Shown piece by piece: positions 11,158 to 21,800 of a stretch of DNA of 64,000 nucleotides. Within the stretch, counting starts at the first letter, position 1. Every line of letters begins with the position of its first letter. The position numbers and the translations under genes are program-made. The stretch lies in contig WNNJ02003772.1 of assembly GCA_012934845.2 (NCBI GenBank), positions 53,297-117,296 of the forward strand, written 5' to 3'. The DNA is from Pomphorhynchus laevis (Eukaryota; Acanthocephala; Palaeacanthocephala; Echinorhynchida; Pomphorhynchidae). Below the pieces are notes generated by a model that was given only the letters and a program-made list of their open reading frames with translations, had not been told where the DNA came from and ran no database searches.

Positions 11158-11303
11158 CGTCCTCTGAAACGCAGTCCTCTGAAACGCGGTCCTCTGAAAC
11201 GCAGTCCTCTGAAACGCAGTCCTCTGAAACGCGGTCCTCTGAAACGCAGTCCTCTGAAACGCAGTCTGTATATTTTAAGTATTTATCCTCTGAAACGCAG
11301 TCC
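11158..11303. repeat. 15-bp minisatellite upstream of element B
   Basis: Seven tandem copies of TCCTCTGAAACGCAG (11158-11264) plus one stray copy at 11288-11303. One position alternates A/G in the order A-G-A-A-G-A-A, which hints at a 45-bp higher-order unit. It lies in what should be element B's 5' UTR. The multiple-of-three unit makes spurious open frames; none looks genuine. Confidence 0.85.
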
Positions 11304-11479
11304 TTGTAAATAGTTATTTGTTAGCAGCTTAGAATTTCAAACTCAAGGTCATTAATAATAATAAAGATTTTCTTAAATACAAAAATCGAGGAAAAAAACA
11401 TGCAAATCAGAAAAACAGTAACTAAAAAATCGAAGTTAGTAGTTCAATCGGTCATTTTCATCCGTCTTCAACTTCCGAA

Positions 11480-13938
11480 CTACGGTCACAGATCCAGGGG
11501 GATCTGAGCCCGCCAACCGATCCAACACGCCGCTTTCCGACTGAACCACCCGGGGTCTCTCACCCCCCGAAGAGTCCAATCGGCGCGGACTATGCTGGGT
11601 AAACGAGAGACGAGGAGCTTAAGAAACCTTAGCCTTTGCTCTGGGGACGTCCTCTTGAGAAGAAGACTAATCCCGAGATAGCCCAAGTGCCCCAAAGGCG
11701 CACCTGGGTTTTCCCTTTCAATGACAAATGCTGAGCCCGTTTCAGGGCCCACCTAGCTTTCTTCAGGATATGTTTGAGTCTATCCAGGTCAGCTTTCGCC
11801 GACCAGTTCACCGTAACAGTGAATCCCAGGTATTTTACTCGACTTGTGAAGGTGGGAAGTGGTTCAGAGGCAAATATGGAGGAGAGCGCAGAGAGTGCTA
11901 ATCTCTTAAGTTTTTGCTTTGTTGCAGGGGTGCCATGAAAGACAACCGCCTGCGATTTGGCGGAGTTCAAAATAAGGTTAGATATGGGTAACTGATCTTT
12001 TAATCTTAAAAAGAAACGGCTGATGTCAGAGACTACGTCTTTACACCTGCGTCCAGTAAACAGGGCTGTGGTGTCATCAGCGTACACCACAAGACGTTGT
12101 TCGCGTTTAAATATTTTGAATAGATTAATGGAGGCAGCAAGATATAAGATAGGAGAAAGTGGGGATCCTTGAGGTACACCCGTAATAGGGTAGAACTGAC
12201 GCGCATCAGGGTCGTCCTCATAGTAAAATCGCTTAGTGTACAGCAGGATCTCCACCCTGTTAACAATTCTCGCAGGCAACCCGAGGGACCTGAGAGAAGA
12301 TATCACAAAGGGAATGGAGATGCGGTCAAATGCAGCAGAAAAATCAAGGAAAACAGCCACAACTAGACGATGGCCATTATCCCGACAAAACTGATCCACC
12401 TCACCAACTGCTGAATGGACCGAGCGACCTTTGACGAACCCATGAAAACCTGGAGGGATCAAATTATGCCTACTTAAATGGTCGCGGATTTTACGCGCAA
12501 GCGCTTTTTCGTAAATCGACACGAGGGCATTTTGAATCGAAATGGGTCGCAGATCTTTAGGGCATGAGCAGGATTTTTTCTTAGGAATAAAAACACGCTT
12601 ACTAATATTGATGCCTGCTACATCGGATGGGGAGGCTAAAAGCATTGTGACAGCCACCTCTCTTCTCTGATCAGCTGTCAAAAGCTGACAGACCCGAGAA
12701 GAAAGTGGAACGACGGATTTGGAGGTGCCCGGGAGTGAATCCCAGGAGTTAAGGATATCCGTAACAGATAGATCCCTACTCCTGAAGTTACACCAAGGCG
12801 GGATTGGTTGAGGTGATTGAGTGGCTCCATAGTTGTGTAGGGCTAGTGACTCCTCCAAAACTTTATCGAGGCCCACATTCCCTATCCAACCCAATGCCCT
12901 ATCCTTCCAGCAAACAAACTTCTCTTTTTTGAAAAATTTCCAAAAGGAAGACTGAGAAGGATTAAGACGAGCAATGCTCGTCCTATCCCTACTCAGCTGG
13001 AACCTATATCTAGTGCTCCAGTATTCATTCGAGAGAGCCTGTCTGGCGGAAACAGAGAGATTAGGGAGGTTAAGCAGTTTCGCTAGGACCTTGAGTTTTG
13101 TCGGAGTGGGATTGTATATACGACCTTTATAGGTGGTCGATAAAATCGCGGTAGCTTGCGAAAAGAGGTAGGTATTAAATTCGGTCAGACTCTCATTTCC
13201 TATTCTGGGAAAGAGTTGGATAGCCGCTTGAAAGAAGGCCACTCTGATTGGATCAAAGTGAAACCTTCTTCGAAGCAACATATCTTCCTCAATTCTCCAA
13301 CGAATTAGGTCATGAGAGGTGGACAATTGCTGGCGCGACTGCTCCGTGCAGAGGGGTTTTAACAACCACCTCGAGTGAAGCAGTAAAATGTCGAGGATAG
13401 AATTTGTAGATGTGCAATGAAAGGTAGGGGAAGGTGGTTTGTGAATAAGATAACCGTTCTTAGCTCTGCGAAGTGCTGCGTTGATCCAACGACCAGTTCT
13501 GTCGTTGAAGTCTCCAAGTATCAAGTCATAGCCGCTGTCAATAATACCATCCAGGAGGTCACGGTTCTTGTGAATCTCCCCTGGACGAATGTAGATATTG
13601 GCTAGACTGAGGCGTTTACCGTTCTTACTGAGTGAAACTACTAAACAAGACATGGCTGGACATGAATAGTTTAATAGGAGGGAGGATCTTAATGATCACT
13701 TAACTAAGGTCAAGAGTCCTTGAGAAGAAGATGAGTGAGGTGGGGTTATGTACGGAGTATAGTGGGAACAAATTTGCTTTGGGATAAATCGAGTAATGTC
13801 CTGGGGGAGACGGATAGACCGCGTCTCCTGAAGGACTATAACATCTGCATCTCTACCAGATAAAAGTCTAAGGGCAGAACCTCCTCCCGAATTCCACTGA
13901 AGGATATTCAGTGAAAAAGGCTCACGAGTACTCTGCAT
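11480..13938 (-). pseudogene. J1 ORF2 (EEP endonuclease - reverse transcriptase)
   Basis: 13938-13696 gives the endonuclease N-terminus (L-Q-W-N-S-G-G ... Q-E-T-R-S). After a frame fault near 13690, 13653-11629 continues with the G-D-F-N catalytic motif and a D-R-T-G-R-W segment, a linker, and the RT: D-L-R-P-I-S-I-Q-N, F-H-G-F-V-K-G-R-S, motif A V-F-L-D-F-S-A-A-F-D, motif B P-Q-G-S-P-L-S-P, motif C V-Y-A-D-D. A second fault near 11650-11700 moves the last ~80 codons to another frame, ending at 11486. It would nick chromosomal DNA and copy the element RNA at the nick. Otherwise well preserved. Confidence 0.8.
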
Positions 13939-13972
13939 TGTGTTGAGTTAGCTGGTTGGGATTACCTTATCC

Positions 13973-15134
13973 CTAGACAGAGCTAGGGGCGGAAGGGTTG
14001 CCCTTCCCTTTACTAACTCCGTCCAGGGTGGGCACTTGCCCACGGGCAATATCTTCATTTCCCGTGGTAGAGGCTTTTCTTGACTTGTTCTTGAGTAGTC
14101 TGCCTACCTTCAATGGAGGCACGGTGTGGGCCGAAGCCCCTCGTTTCTTTGACTCTGGAATAGTTGCTGGAGATATCATTGGAGAGGAATATAGCAGTGC
14201 GAACTGACTGTTGATTAGTTGCTGCATTTGTCCTAAGATAGCTTGCTTTTGAGCATCGAAAAGACGTATGATGTCCGTGTCAGACATCCTACCGCTGGTT
14301 TCAGCATAGCTAGCAGGAGTTTTAACTGTACGTGAAGAACAGAATTTGAGACGATAGACCTTAAAAGCTTCACATCTCCTGGACCAGGATGGATGTGGAC
14401 CAGAGCAGTTAACACATCGCGGGGTGGATGAACATTGTTCCTCGATGTCGATACATTCTTTAGAGGAACAGTAGCCACAGATATTCTCTGACTTACACAT
14501 TGAGACCCAGTGCCCCCATCCATGACAAAGATTGCAGTGGGGGAAGGTCATATCATCATTTTCAAGAATAATGAACTTTAAATTAAAACCCAGAAACGGG
14601 TTGCAGGACGTTTTGGTTAACGTCTCGGCAATGTCGGTGGGAGCCGAGACAAAACCTATTGGAATAGGTAGTCCATTCTTTCCTTTAATGGGGCGAAAAT
14701 TAGAGACTTTAAAAAGTACTTGAAGGTCATCAATGTCTTTTTGCTCCAAGTGAGGAGGAAGATTTATTATTTTCAAGGAAGCCATGATAGGCTTTGAAAT
14801 CAGGCTACCAAACTTCGAAAGATTGTTATTAAAAAATTCTTTATAGGCATTAGCCAAATCAGAGGTGGTAAAAGAAATTTTAACCTCGGTCTCGTAGTAC
14901 CTTACCGTGTTGAATAATATTCTATTTTTATACTGTTCTGCGAAGCTTCGCAGGAAAATGTTGTACAAATTATGTCTTCCAACAGGCTCGGCCAATTTAA
15001 TAATTATTAGATTTCTAAGCTTGGGTATGGGGGGGAAGAACCCCATTACCCTCGTGATCATGAGACAACAAATCTCTTACCTTGGGTGTTGTTACAGTCA
15101 AAATTCCATTGGAAATACCTGGATTCTGTTCCAT
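13973..15134 (-). pseudogene. J1 ORF1 (Jockey gag-like RNA-binding protein)
   Basis: The native start is probably the ATG at 15134 (Met-Glu-Gln-Asn-Pro-Gly); one extra base in a run of seven C (minus strand, near 15030) shifts the frame, and the long open frame then starts at 15061. The protein has an N-terminal P-K-L-(R/S)-N-L segment, an R-I-L-F-N-(T/A)-(V/I)-(R/K)-Y-Y-E motif, then three CCHC-type zinc knuckles (C-N-L-C-H-G-W-G-H-W, C-G-Y-C, C-V-N-C-S-G-P-H-P-S-W). This is the Pre-C2HC plus knuckle plan of Jockey-group ORF1 proteins, which coat the element RNA. The C-terminal third is basic and Ser/Thr-rich. Confidence 0.75.
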
Positions 15135-15240
15135 ATTTGCTAGAATTTGAAATTTGTTTGAAACACCGATACTCACTTTTTCGCACATGATGTAATAAGT
15201 GACTGATTTATTTGTCTTAGTTTATGTCGCATAAATAAAT

Positions 15241-15461
15241 TGTCTCTCAACCAACAAAGCAGCATTATTTGCAATGTTTTGATGCTGTCAAGAGCGATGC
15301 GATATGATTCCTTTTGTTGCTGATTTGTATAGTGGTGTTAACGCCGCCTTTGATTGTTTATTTTGTGACTGTTGAATGATATGTCGCTGATATATAAGTG
15401 GTTTCGTTTTCCTCTGTTTTGAGTTCTTACTCGGGAGAAAAAATTATTGTCTACTGTGTTT
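15241..15461 (+). repeat. 5' LTR of L2
   Basis: Begins TGTCTCTCAACC and ends CTACTGTGTTT, at which point Jockey sequence starts. It matches 27591-27817 along its whole length with about 13 scattered differences. A TATATAAG box lies near 15394-15401, plausibly the promoter. The missing final bases (CA in the 3' copy) appear again just before the gag start at about 24075, so the Jockey insertion point is at the LTR edge. Confidence 0.75.
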
Positions 15462-15850
15462 ATAATAATAAGGACTTTATTAATATAATCACAAAAACAT
15501 GCAAAAGTAGTTAGTCAAAAATCAGTGTAAGGACAAAAACGGAAGATCATCAGCATTATCGACCTTTGTACCAAATTCTCTTCTTCCAACAATTATGGCC
15601 TCAAATCCATAGGGATCTGAGCCCTCCAACCAATCCAACACGCCGCTTTCCGACTGAACCACCCGGGGTCTTTCACCCCTCCCCGAAGAGACCAGTCGGC
15701 GCGGACTATGTTGGGTAAGCGAGAGACGAGGAGCTTAAGAAACCTTAGTCTTTGCTCTGGGGGACGTCCTCTAGAGAAGAAGACTAATCCCGAGATAGCC
15801 CAAGTGCCCCAGAGGCGCACCTGGGTTTTCCCATTCAACGACAGATGCTG
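15462..15850 (-). mobile_element. Jockey J2, 3'-end fragment
   Basis: Minus strand: the C-terminal end of ORF2 (15838-15593, N-G-K-T-Q-V-R-L-W-G-T-W-A ... closely like J1's) followed by a 3' UTR and a TTATTATTAT tail that touches the L2 LTR. It is 5'-truncated at about 15850, where plus-strand Jockey J3 begins, so two Jockey fragments meet head to head with tails pointing outward. Confidence 0.7.
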
Positions 15851-15856
15851 GGCCCG

Positions 15857-17221
15857 TTTTACATAGTAGTCTTTAATTCTGTTAAGTACTATGAGAGCTC
15901 TGTGAAAATATCATTCGCGTCAGAAGATACTCTTGATCACTATGGTAATTACTTTGATCAAAACTACAGCAGTTTTGCGACGTTTGTAAAGAAACCTATA
16001 CTTGCGACGTTAAAAATTAATAACTTGCCTTCCTCTATGGAAGAAAATGATTTGGCTACAATGATTTGGCTACAGGAGACGCGGTCTATCCGTATCCCTC
16101 AGGACATTACTCGATTTATCCCTCAGCATATATACACCCACTTCACTTCGTATATAACCCCTCCTCACTCCTCTTTATCTCAAGGTATTTTTAACCTTAG
16201 TTAAATCATCTTTAAGATCTTACCTCCTTCTTAACTATTTTTGTTCAGCCCTATCTTGTTTGGCTATATTACTTCGTAAGAACGGTAAATGCATCAGTAT
16301 AGCCAATATTTATATACGGCCAGGAGAAATTCACAAGAACCGTGACCTTCTGGATGGTATATTAGGTAGTGGCTATGACATGTTACTTGGTGACTTCAAC
16401 GACAGAACTGGTCGTTGGATTAATGCTGCAAACCGCAGAGCCAGGATCGACTATCTTATTCACAAAATCCACAATATACGTTCAATTACCGGCCGTAATG
16501 GCCTTCCTATCAATGTGGGATTCTGTTCTGCCCTAATTGCGCAGGCAGAGGTTCTCGAGAGATCACAATGCAACCCCTTCATGGGGTTCAATATCAAATT
16601 CAAACTAATATCGGCAGAAGAGTTTACGTACCCGCATTGCAGCCGGTGCCATAAATGGGGGCACTGGGCCTCCAGCTGCAGTGGGGTGGCATGCTGCGGG
16701 AAATGCGGGAAAATAGACTGCTCCGTGATTGACTCAGCTCTTCCCTGTTCTAATGGGATCAAGTGTTGTAATTGTGGCGGGGCTCACCCTGCGTGGGGAA
16801 GGAAGTGCCCCCACTTCAAGGAATATTTTGCAAAGTTCCGTGCGCCAAAATCAGCACCTGAATCATTCGCCAAGTCGGCATATAGATCCTCTGACTGCGA
16901 GTCTATGTTAATTATGGACCTCAAGTTCGAAAATTTCAGGAAGGAAATACAAGAGCTTGTGGCGAAAAAAATTGCCAATCTGTTCGTCAATTCGGTTATA
17001 ACAATTCCAACCGATGGGGATACAAATAAAAGAGGGGCGTCGGCTCGAAAATCCAAGAAACGAGGAGCTTCAGCCCAAGCCGTTCCCCCTTAAAGATCGG
17101 CAAAATGCTTATGGGCATTAATAGAAGCGCCTCAAAGGGAAATGATGATAATACCCGGGGGCAAGTACCCACTCTGGGCGGCACTAGTGGTGGAGGGGGC
17201 AATCCTCCCACCCCTAGCTCT
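15857..17221 (+). pseudogene. J3 ORF1 with an ORF2 block embedded in it
   Basis: 15857-16050 reads as ORF1 (N-S-V-K-Y-Y-E-S ... K-P-I-L-A-T-L-K-I-N-N). At 16050-16061 ATGATTTGGCTACA is repeated, and the sequence becomes ORF2 endonuclease (Q-E-T-R-S-I-R-I ... G-D-F-N-D-R-T-G-R-W ... Y-L-I-H-K) up to 16467. It then returns to ORF1 exactly where it left off (I-R-S-I-T-G-R-N-G-L-P). Three zinc knuckles follow (C-S-R-C-H-K-W-G-H-W, C-G-K-C, C-C-N-C-G-G-A-H-P-A-W). A frame fault near 17090 precedes the normal C-terminus at about 17221. One open frame (16260-17093) runs straight through the ORF2-to-ORF1 join. Confidence 0.75.
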
Positions 17222-17261
17222 GTCTAGGATGTGACAATCACCTTCCAGCTAAACTAACACA

Positions 17262-18845
17262 ATGCAAAGTAATCAAGAGCCTTTTTCACTGAATATCCTT
17301 CAGTGGAATTCGGGAGGTGCTTCTGCCCTTAGTCCTTTATCTGGTAGAGATGCATATGTTATAGTCCTTCAGGAGACGCGGTCTATCCGTATCCCTCAGG
17401 ACATTACTCGATTTATCCCTCAGCATATATACACCCACTTCACTCCGTATATAACCCCTCCTCACTCCTCTTCATCTCAAGGTCTTTTAAACTTAGTTAA
17501 ATGCTCATTAAGATATTCCCTCCTTCTTAACTATTCTTGTCCAGCCCTATCTTGTTTGGCTATATCACTTCATAAAAACGGTAAATGTATCAGTATAGCC
17601 AATATTTATATACGGACAGGAGAAATTCACAAGAACCGTGAATGGTAAAGAACGGTAAATGCATCAGTATAGCCAATATTTATATACGGCCAGGAGAAAT
17701 TCACCAGAACTGTGACCTTCTGAATTGTATATTAGGTAGTGACTATGACATGTTACTTGGTGACTTCAACGACAGAACTGGTCGTTGGATTAATGCTGCA
17801 AACCGCAGAGCCAGGATCGACTATCTTATTCACAAAATCCACAATATACGTTCAATTACCGGCCGTAATGGCCTTCCTATCAATGTGGGATTCTGTTCTG
17901 CCCTAATTGCGCAGGCAGAGGTTCTCGAAAACCTCTGCCTGCGCAATTAGGTAGTGGCTATGACATGTTACTTGGTGACTTTAACGACATAACTGGTCGT
18001 TGGATTAATGCTGCAAACCGCAGAGCCTGGATCGACTATCTTATTCACAAACCACCTTCCCCCACCTTTCATTGCTCAACAAGTAATTCACTCCTCGACA
18101 TATTACTGCTTCAAAAGACGTGGTTGTTGAAACGCATCTGTACTGAGCATATGCGGTAACAACAGACCACCTCTCATAACCTAATTCGTTTGAGGTTAGA
18201 GGAAGATACGTTGCTGAGGAGAAGGTTACACTTTGATCCCATCAGGATGGCCTTCTTTCAGGCAGCTATTCAACTCTTCCCTCGAATTAGGAATGAGAGT
18301 TTGACTGAATTTAATACCTACCTATCTTCGCAAGCTACCGCGATACTATCGACTACCTATAAAGGTCACATATACAATCCCATACAACAAAAATCAAGGT
18401 CCTAGCTAAAATGCTACACCTTCCTAATCTCTCTATTTCCGCCAGACAAGCCCTCTCGAATGAATACTGGAGCACCAGATATAGGTTCCAGCTGAGTAGG
18501 GATAAGGCAAGCATTTTTCGTCTTAGCCCTTCTCAGTCTTTCTTCTGGAAGATATTCAAAAAGGAGAAGTTTGTCTGTTGGAAAGATAGAGCTTTGGGCT
18601 GGATTGGTAAAATAGGCCTTGATAAAGTTTTGGATGAGTCACTATCCCTACACAATTATGGAGCCACTCAATCACCCCAACCAATCCCGCCTTGGTGTGA
18701 CTTCAGGAGTAGGGACTTATCTGTTACAGATATCCTTAACTCCTGGGGGCTAATCCCGGGCACCTCCAGAACCCACGCGCCACTCTCCACTCGTGTCTGT
18801 CAGCTTTTGACAGATAGTCAGTGTCGTAATGTAAACGAAGTCTAA
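17262..18845 (+). pseudogene. J3 ORF2, 5' part, with duplicated chimeric block
   Basis: Starts normally with the endonuclease (17262-17641, L-Q-W-N-S-G-G). At 17641 it jumps back and repeats about 280 bp, including the same ORF2-to-ORF1 junction seen at 16467 (Y-L-I-H-K then I-H-N-I-R-S-I-T-G), ends in a foldback at 17903-17950, and then resumes ORF2 at G-S-G-Y-D-M-L-L-G-D-F-N. The linker and pre-RT region run to 18845, with frame faults near 18160 and 18390. L3 interrupts it at 18822; the remaining RT is at 22745-23930. Confidence 0.75.
17903..17950. repeat. Perfect 21-bp foldback at a rearrangement join in J3
   Basis: 17903-17923 is the exact reverse complement of 17930-17950, with a six-base loop CTCGAA. 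The left arm is ORF1 sequence; the right arm exists only as its mirror image. It joins the duplicated ORF1 block to resumed ORF2 sequence and looks like a snap-back or template-switch event during cDNA synthesis. Confidence 0.9.
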
Positions 18846-21800
18846 ACCAAAGAAGTTTTATTTATCAATCTATAAAACAATCAGTTTATAAAAACAGTTA
18901 TAGATACTCATGTCAATTAGAGATTATTGACTATATACCACATTCTTCCCCTACATAATAGTTTGAAAGATAAGCAGGTTGACCTCGCTGTCTTTTACTT
19001 CTTCGTACCTCGTTGTTAGATTGGTTGACTTGAGTAGTAATCGTCTGCCTATCCAAATTCAAGTTTGATTGGGTTGATGTAGCTTCTTCGTTGCTATTTC
19101 CGTCCATTGCTTGGGAGGAGGCTTCCTCAAAGTTTGATAAGTTAAGATCTTGGCTTATGGATGTCGTTGTTGGATGTAGGAATTCCTTTTGGTTAGTATT
19201 GTTTGACTCTGCTAATGTCGTTCCATCTTCTGGCCCGGACCACGACAATGATAGTTGATCTTCAGGGCAAGGTGCTAAGTCCCGCGTTGAAACCGTGGAA
19301 ACGTGCCCACTTTTTAGTTGTATTCTAGCGTAGTGCTGGTTCGATTCTAGCAACAGTGCTTCTTGTACCACATTGTCTCCTTTATTACGACAACGAACCA
19401 GAACCGGCCCCAAATTTAAAAGCCAACTTGGTAGCGAACGGCCTGTTGAAGATCCTCGGTCGTACTTGAACATACGTTCATGAGGCGTTGCGTTGGTAGA
19501 TGTACACAGCAAACACCGAATTGAGTTCACCACAGAAGGCAAAACTGACGCCCAAGACTGTATTGGTAATTTCGCATCCAACACCGATAACTGAATTCCA
19601 CGCCATATCGTTCCATTTAATCGCTCACATTGGCTATTGCCCCGCGGATTGTAAGAAGAAGTTTGGCTTGTAGCAATCCCAAGTGAAGATGTAAACACTT
19701 TGAATTCGCGTGACACAAAAGCGCTTCCTCGGTCTGAGTGCAAATATTTCGGTGTCCCAAAATGGTAGAAAAACTGCTTTAAGCATGTTATAACTGATTC
19801 GGCGGAAGTATCCCAACACGGAAATGCCCACGGAAACCTTGAAAACTCATCGACGACCGTCAGTATATATTTTGCGTTTGTTTTACTGGGAAGTGGACCC
19901 TTGAAGTCGATTGACAAACGTTCAAACGGTTGAAGTGATTTGATTAAGACGCTGGTGGGAGGACGATAGAATCTCGGCTTTATCTTTGCACACGTTGAAC
20001 AAGAGTTTACAACTTCCCGTATATCACTTAAAGAAAATGGCAAATTCTTCGCCCTGACATAATGCCACAATCTTGTCTGACCAGGATGACATAGTGAACG
20101 GTGTAATTTTATTAAGTCGGATTGAGAAGTCGTTACGCCGGAGCATGCTAGTCGTGATAAAGCGTCCGCTGCTACGTTGTCAACGCCGGGACGATAAATG
20201 ATCTCAAAGCGAAATTGGGATAACTCTAATCGCCAGCGTTCAATTTTTTCATTTTTTATCCTATTCGAATGTGAAGACATCATATAAACAACTGATCTTT
20301 GATCTGTAATAACTCGAAATGGACGTCTAATGAGGTAGTGACGCCATTCTTTAAGAGCTTCAATTATTGCCAGAGCTTCTAATTCAATCGCTGGATTGCG
20401 CTTTTCATGTTTGGACAGTACTCGCGAAAAAAAAGCAACTGGTCTACCACGCTGGCTCAAGGTAGCCGCTATCGCTACTTTTGATGCATCTGTCTCTACT
20501 TCAAACGGTAAATTTTCATCTATACACGAACGGCAGGCACACATTAAAGCTGCTTTTATATCCTTCAAGCTCTTCATTGCTGATTCACCCATGGGAAAAT
20601 TTGTCTCTGTAGCAAAATCTCGAGCGCGGTGCGCAAAACCAGGTATCCAGCGACAATAGTAAGTTAACAACCCCCGCAGATGGGAATGTTCGGTTGCATC
20701 CGTCGGATTCTTGAGCTCGAAGATTGGTCTAGTTCGTCGTGGGTCGGGCTTAATCATTCCGTTCTCAATACACTGTCCCAAAACGCTTATTGACTCGGAT
20801 GCGAACACACTCTTGGTTTCGTTTAATGTTAGATGGTATTTTCTTGCCACGGCTAAGAATTTCTGGAGGTTTGCGTTATGCTCTTCCCTATTCTTTCCTG
20901 CAATTAAAATGTCGTCGAGATACGAAAAGACACCAGACAATGCTTCTCTGTCAATTAAACTATTCATGATGCGCTGGAACACTGCTACACCGTTTGTGAG
21001 CCCGAAAGGCACTCGTTTGTATTGATAAAGGCCTCCAGCAGCCTCGAAAGCGGTGAACTCTTTTTCGGATTGTAAAATAGGTAGTTGATTGTAGGCATCT
21101 TTCATATCCACGCATGAGAATATTCGATAGTTCGAAAACTTGTCTATTAAATCATCCGTTCGTGGCAAGGGAAATGCGTCGAGCAATGTGAATCGATTGA
21201 TCGTCCGTGAATAGTCGATCACCATTCTTTGTTTTCCCTGAGAATTTGTAACAATGAGTGCTTGTGCCCTCCAGGGGGATGAACTTGGTTCTATGATGCC
21301 GTTTTCGAGAAGTCGCTTTACTTCTGATTTAATAAATGCGTCCTGACTAGGAGTTCGTCGACAAGATTTTGTTTGCAATGGACGAATATCGATACTCCTA
21401 TGTTCAAATAACGGATGTGGTTCAACATGCATTGCTTCCAGGGCCCCAATAACAATCGGTGCATGCATTCCTCCAAACTCCAGTGCAAGATGCTTGAAAC
21501 GCCTGAGAAAAGGATGGCCCAAAATTACATCAGCACAAAGGTTGTCTAGAACAAAACACTTGACACCATAATATTTTTCGCCCATTAGCTCCAAATCGAG
21601 AGCAACTGTTTCCCTCAAAACGCTTTGAAAAGAAGACGATGCCATCCGAGCAATTTCGTAACACTTAGTAGTTGACCGTTTACAACGTTTTATCATGTTT
21701 GACGATATAAAATTTGAACTGCTACCAGTATCTATCAGAGCATTCATTTTGATACCGTAAGCCATTATAGAAACCATGGCGTTCTTGAGACCCGGAGAAG

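Larger units (their letters stand above)
7535..11340 (-). mobile_element. LINE element B: CXC + RT + CCHC + R2-like endonuclease, interrupted by insertion U1
   Basis: The most complete copy of the CXC family. In order on the minus strand: a 5' UTR with a 15-bp minisatellite (11158-11303), the CXC ORF (11049-10555), a 340-bp insertion (10257-10597), RT (10275-8281), then knuckle and endonuclease (8357-7653) and a 3' UTR ending in an A-rich run at about 7580-7535 (T-rich on the plus strand). It probably moves by target-primed reverse transcription, as R2-type elements do. Without the insertion and one frameshift near 8290 it would be one long ORF of roughly 1,050 codons. It borders element A at its 3' side and Jockey J1 at its 5' side. 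Confidence 0.8.
11342..15140 (-). mobile_element. Jockey-type LINE J1, near full length
   Basis: Two-ORF non-LTR retrotransposon on the minus strand: ORF1 (15134-13973), ORF2 (13938-11480), then a 3' UTR ending with a TTATTATTAATG-like tail at about 11351-11365. TAGAATTTCAAA (11330-11341) and TAGAATTTGAAA (15141-15152) may be a 12-bp target-site duplication with one mismatch. It lies just upstream of LINE B's 5' repeat. It differs clearly from J8/J9, so it is a separate subfamily. Three frame faults were found, mostly at homopolymers. Confidence 0.8.
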
